Below, in pieces: positions 30,236 through 33,268 of a stretch of 33,268 nt of DNA (positions are counted from its first letter, which is position 1; each line of letters opens with the position of its first letter). The stretch comes from a virus: positions 1 to 33,268 of IMG/VR virus record IMGVR_UViG_3300033149_005438. One strand, given 5' to 3'. The translations under genes and the position numbers were made by a program. A model generated the notes under the pieces. That model did not search any database, had not been told where the DNA came from, and saw only the letters and a list, made by a program, of their open reading frames with translations.

Positions 30236-32131
30236 ATGATGACAACGATAGAAAAACTCCAGGAGGCTGTAAAACACCTGGCTAGGAAGTGTGACTACGC
30301 AGAGACGAAGGATGGTGAAGGTTTCAGCAGATATGACGCAGAGTTTGGGCATAGCCTCGCCTCTCAAAAATATTGGACTAAGAGGCAGGCTGAAGCTGCC
30401 CAGAAAATGTTAAAGAAGTATCACAACCAGCTAAAGGCCGCCGGGTTTGATGTGGAAGAACTTTTTGGGGAAATTCAAGTTATTAATAGACCAACCAAAA
30501 CCAAAACAAAGATCGCAAAATTAGTCAATCCCAACACCATTCAGATAAGGTTCACCTTCGACTGGAATACTCTTCAAGTGGTGAAGAGTATCCCAGGCCG
30601 ACGTTTCCACAATGATGGTAAATACTGGACTTGCCCTGTGACTCCAGAAGCCTTGAGAATACTAGAACAAAACGGGTTCGAGATTGATGAACAAATTAAG
30701 AGAATCGTCCACCGGAAAACCGTTACCATTGACGACATCTCACTTACGCTCCCTCCGCTCAAACTCAAAAGGACTCTTTTCCCGTTTCAGGAAAAAGGTG
30801 TAGCTTTCATGGAGGTAAAAAAAGGACGCGCCATCCTGGGAGACGAGATGGGCTTGGGGAAAACAATTCAGTCAATTGCCTGGTTTGCTCTTCACCCAGA
30901 GAAGCGGCCAGTAATCATAGTTTGTCCCGCTCACATGAAGCTGAAGTGGGCTAGGGAAATCCAAGAAACTATTCCGGGAGAACAAAAGATTGAAGTGCTA
31001 TTCGGAACTACTCCGCACAGCTTCCCTGCCAAAACCGACTTTATCGTCATTAACTATGACATCCTCACTTACTGGGTTGACACTCTCCTGGAAACCAACC
31101 CGCAAGGACTCATAGTTGATGAAGCTCACTACTGCAAAAACACGAAGGCGAAGCGTTCCAAAGCCACAAGGCGCCTGGCTCAAAAAATTCCTCATGTACT
31201 AGCTCTAACAGGAACCCCGATTGTAAACCGTCCCGTCGAAGGGTACAACATCATACAGATGGTAGACCCTCAGTTGTTCCCCAACTGGTGGGAATACGTT
31301 CATAAATACTGCGACGCAAAGCAGACTCCTTTCGGGTTGGATGTGTCGGGGGCGTCCAATCAGGAAGAACTCCACCAAAAATTGAAGTCGGTCATGATTC
31401 GGAGGAAAAAGAAGGAAGTACTTTTAGACCTTCCGGAGAAGATGTATTCCTATATCCCTCTCGAGATAAACAACAAAAACGAATACACCTTAGCTGAAAA
31501 CGACTTTATTGCCTATTTGCTTAATAAGGAGGCAAATATCGAAAAAATCGAAAAAACTAGAAAAGCAGAACACCTGGTCAAGGTGGAAGCCTTAAAGCAA
31601 TTGGCTGTAAAAGGGAAAATCGACCAAGCTATTGATTGGATCAAAAACTTTCTGAACACCAACGGACAAAAGCTGGTAGTATTCGCTGTTCACAAGGAGG
31701 TGGTAAATCGATTAATGAAGGAGTTTGAAGGTGTAGCGGTAAAGATAGATGGTTCTGTGACGGCAGAAAAACGAGAGGAGGCAGTAAAGGCATTTCAAAA
31801 CAACCCAAATACGAAACTTTTCGTTGGGAATATTCAAGCGGCAGGTACAGGAATTGACCTTACAGCCGCGTCAAGTGTAGCATTTTTAGAGCTACCCTGG
31901 ACGCCTGGAGAGCTTCAACAGGCTGAGGACCGCTGTCACAGAATCGGGCAGAAGGATTCGGTCAACGTTTACTACTTGTTAGCCGAAGGTACGATTGAGG
32001 AAAAAATCGCTCGCCTGCTAGACTCTAAGCGGCGGGTGCTGGACAAGGTCCTGGACGGAGAGGAAACAAACGAGGACTCTTTAATAAGCCAATTAATAGA
32101 GTCCTACAAAAACAAGGAGGAGGAAAAGTAA
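30236..32131 (+). CDS. SNF2-family DNA helicase/translocase
   Basis: This 631-residue superfamily 2 protein has motif I GDEMGLGKT (202-210), motif II DEAH (295-298), motif III ALTGTP (323-328) and the late motif block QAAGTGIDLTAAS with QAEDRCHRIGQ. These are diagnostic of SNF2/SMARCAL1-type translocases. An N-terminal part (SRYDAEFGHSLASQKYW, then FTFDWNTLQVVKSIPGRRFH) resembles the HARP-like region next to such helicases. It probably acts in phage DNA replication or recombination. AAAGGGGG lies five bases before the ATG at 30236; a second ATG at 30239 is equally possible. It is the first gene of the early operon. Confidence 0.93.
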   Translation: MMTTIEKLQEAVKHLARKCDYAETKDGEGFSRYDAEFGHSLASQKYWTKRQAEAAQKMLKKYHNQLKAAGFDVEELFGEIQVINRPTKTKTKIAKLVNPNTIQIRFTFDWNTLQVVKSIPGRRFHNDGKYWTCPVTPEALRILEQNGFEIDEQIKRIVHRKTVTIDDISLTLPPLKLKRTLFPFQEKGVAFMEVKKGRAILGDEMGLGKTIQSIAWFALHPEKRPVIIVCPAHMKLKWAREIQETIPGEQKIEVLFGTTPHSFPAKTDFIVINYDILTYWVDTLLETNPQGLIVDEAHYCKNTKAKRSKATRRLAQKIPHVLALTGTPIVNRPVEGYNIIQMVDPQLFPNWWEYVHKYCDAKQTPFGLDVSGASNQEELHQKLKSVMIRRKKKEVLLDLPEKMYSYIPLEINNKNEYTLAENDFIAYLLNKEANIEKIEKTRKAEHLVKVEALKQLAVKGKIDQAIDWIKNFLNTNGQKLVVFAVHKEVVNRLMKEFEGVAVKIDGSVTAEKREEAVKAFQNNPNTKLFVGNIQAAGTGIDLTAASSVAFLELPWTPGELQQAEDRCHRIGQKDSVNVYYLLAEGTIEEKIARLLDSKRRVLDKVLDGEETNEDSLISQLIESYKNKEEEK

Positions 32132-32628
32132 TGATAACGGACGATCTAAACCTAATCCGAAAAATCGCCTGGAGTTACACCAGGTCAACAGGGATGGAGT
32201 TTGAGGAATTACTTAGTGAGGCCTGCCTCGCATATCTGGAGGCAGAGCCTAAATATAATCCTCAAAGAGGGCAAAAAAGCACGTTTATGTACCACACAAT
32301 TACCAACAGATTAAACAATATAACACAAAAGGAGCAACGCAGAAACAGCAAAGAAAGCAGTACAGACGACTGGGAAAACTTCAATTTGCAAATGCTTAGT
32401 CCTGAGGACAAGTTAACAGCTAAAGAAAGGTGGAGAGAAATCCTAGGCAAACTATCTCCCGAGGCAAAACTAATATGTGAGCTGGTAAAGGAACTGAACC
32501 TTCCCACGGAGAAACCTAAACACTGTAAAACTGTCATCAAAACCGCTCTGAAAAAAGCAGGGTGGTCAGGATACAAAATTCAAAAGACGTTTCATGAACT
32601 AAAAGAGGTGTTTTCCTATGGGAATTGA
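32131..32628 (+). CDS. Sigma-70 region 2-like protein
   Basis: This 165-residue protein has a region 2-like N-terminal half (LIRKIAWSYTRSTGMEFEEL, then LSEACLAYLEAEPKYNPQRG and STFMYHTITNRLNNI). The C-terminal half (PKHCKTVIKTALKKAGWSGY and onward) does not show a standard region 4. It may redirect RNA polymerase or act as a replication-linked regulator. Its start overlaps the helicase stop as TAATG, and its end overlaps the primase start by 11 bases. It therefore belongs to the same operon. The region 2 likeness is good; promoter recognition is not shown. Confidence 0.75.
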   Translation: MITDDLNLIRKIAWSYTRSTGMEFEELLSEACLAYLEAEPKYNPQRGQKSTFMYHTITNRLNNITQKEQRRNSKESSTDDWENFNLQMLSPEDKLTAKERWREILGKLSPEAKLICELVKELNLPTEKPKHCKTVIKTALKKAGWSGYKIQKTFHELKEVFSYGN

Positions 32629-33268
32629 ACGTCTCCTTCAAGATTATGGTGTCCCTCATGTAACTGAGGGGCACCAGCACTCCACAAAAGGCTGGATAAA
32701 CGTAAACTGCCCGTTTTGCGGTTCAAGAAAATTCCATTTAGGAATATCGGAGGATGGGCGATCGGCACATTGTTGGCGTTGTGGAACCCACTCGGCGGTA
32801 GATGCTTTAAGCAAATTATTGAACATCCCAGGCTACCGGGTGGTAGAACTACTGAAAAAGTACAGACTACGAAAAACGCCCAGGAGGACAACAACAAATC
32901 GCAAAGTGGCAATTCACCCGTTCAGTTTTCCTAAACCACACGGACCTTTAACTGAACGAGGGCGAAAATACCTGGAAAGGCGAGGGTTTGACCCTGAAAA
33001 AATGGAGAAAGAATGGGGGTTGATGGAAACTGGGCCTGTGAGCTTCCTGGACGGCATTTCATATAACCTTCGCATACTCATCCCGATTGTGTGGAATGGG
33101 AAGGTAGTGAGTTTTCAATCCCGTGACTACACCGGGAAAAGTGAACTCAAATATTTATCGTGCCCAACAAAAAGAGAGGTGATACATTACAAGCATATAC
33201 TGTATGGTAAGCAGGAGGAATGGGCAAAAGCCAAAAGAATAATCGTGGTAGAAGGTCCAGCGGATGTC
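32618..33268 (+). CDS. DnaG-type DNA primase, N-terminal part (runs off window)
   Basis: The frame opens at the ATG at 32618 with GAGGTGTTTTCCT upstream and stays open to the last base, giving 217 codons so far. The N-terminus has a zinc ribbon (CPFCGS, then HCWRCGT) like the DnaG primase zinc-binding domain. The last visible part (RIIVVEGPADV) is the start of a Toprim domain, whose acidic catalytic residues would follow. It makes RNA primers for phage replication and sits in the operon with the helicase. The gene is incomplete here, so a fused helicase part cannot be excluded. The start overlaps the sigma-like gene's end. Confidence 0.9.
   Translation, partial: MGIERLLQDYGVPHVTEGHQHSTKGWINVNCPFCGSRKFHLGISEDGRSAHCWRCGTHSAVDALSKLLNIPGYRVVELLKKYRLRKTPRRTTTNRKVAIHPFSFPKPHGPLTERGRKYLERRGFDPEKMEKEWGLMETGPVSFLDGISYNLRILIPIVWNGKVVSFQSRDYTGKSELKYLSCPTKREVIHYKHILYGKQEEWAKAKRIIVVEGPADV

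Noticed and set aside
30107-30367. An 86-codon minus-strand frame over the divergent promoter region
   Set aside because: It would cover the consensus promoter and the start of the helicase gene. It has no ribosome-binding site and a low-complexity sequence.

Overview
The window is a contiguous piece of a tailed double-stranded DNA phage or prophage genome. It runs from the lysis cassette at the left end to the start of the replication genes at the right. The host is probably Gram-positive (Firmicutes-like). Nearly every gene has an AGGAGG-type ribosome-binding site, and an LLH-type holin, an XhlA-like protein, an XkdF-like protease and a YopX-family protein are all present. The proteins are rich in charged residues, which would fit a thermophile, but that is only a guess. 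No integrase, repressor or attachment site is visible, so a temperate lifestyle is suggested (YopX, an excisionase-like HTH protein, a MuF toxin) but not shown. There is no tail-sheath gene, so a long-tailed siphovirus is the best fit.

Layout. Positions 1-25304 are one long minus-strand late module, read from right to left: small and large terminase, portal (Mu gp29-like), MuF minor head protein fused to an ADP-ribosyltransferase-like domain, XkdF-like protease with an N-terminal ChaB-like domain, scaffold with an apparent nested start, DUF2190-type decoration protein, major capsid protein, a small zinc-finger-like protein, a fibre-like protein, head-tail connector, closure and completion proteins, two paralogous tail tube proteins, a tail assembly chaperone with a -1 frameshift site, a tape measure protein with Trp-rich 38-residue repeats, a very large LamG/carbohydrate-binding tail protein, a tail hub fused to a histidine-rich fibre, then three small proteins including the XhlA-like one, the GH108 muramidase and the holin.

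Positions 25305-25530 hold a non-coding leader with a candidate minus-strand promoter, a stem-loop and a rho-independent terminator just upstream of the terminase genes. This layout suggests attenuation or antitermination of late genes. Positions 25531-30101 carry about thirteen small, tightly packed minus-strand accessory genes: YopX, an HTH protein, membrane peptides and many unknowns. Two of them are very short genes of 35 and 29 codons.

Positions 30083-30236 are a divergent control region. The plus-strand promoter has perfect TTGACA and TATAAT boxes 17 bases apart with an inverted repeat in the spacer. It drives an early operon of a SNF2-type helicase, a sigma-70 region 2-like protein and a DnaG-type primase that is cut by the window end. 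Neighbouring genes commonly overlap or abut (ATGA and TAATG junctions), which implies translational coupling throughout. No stretch longer than 300 bases lacks a gene.
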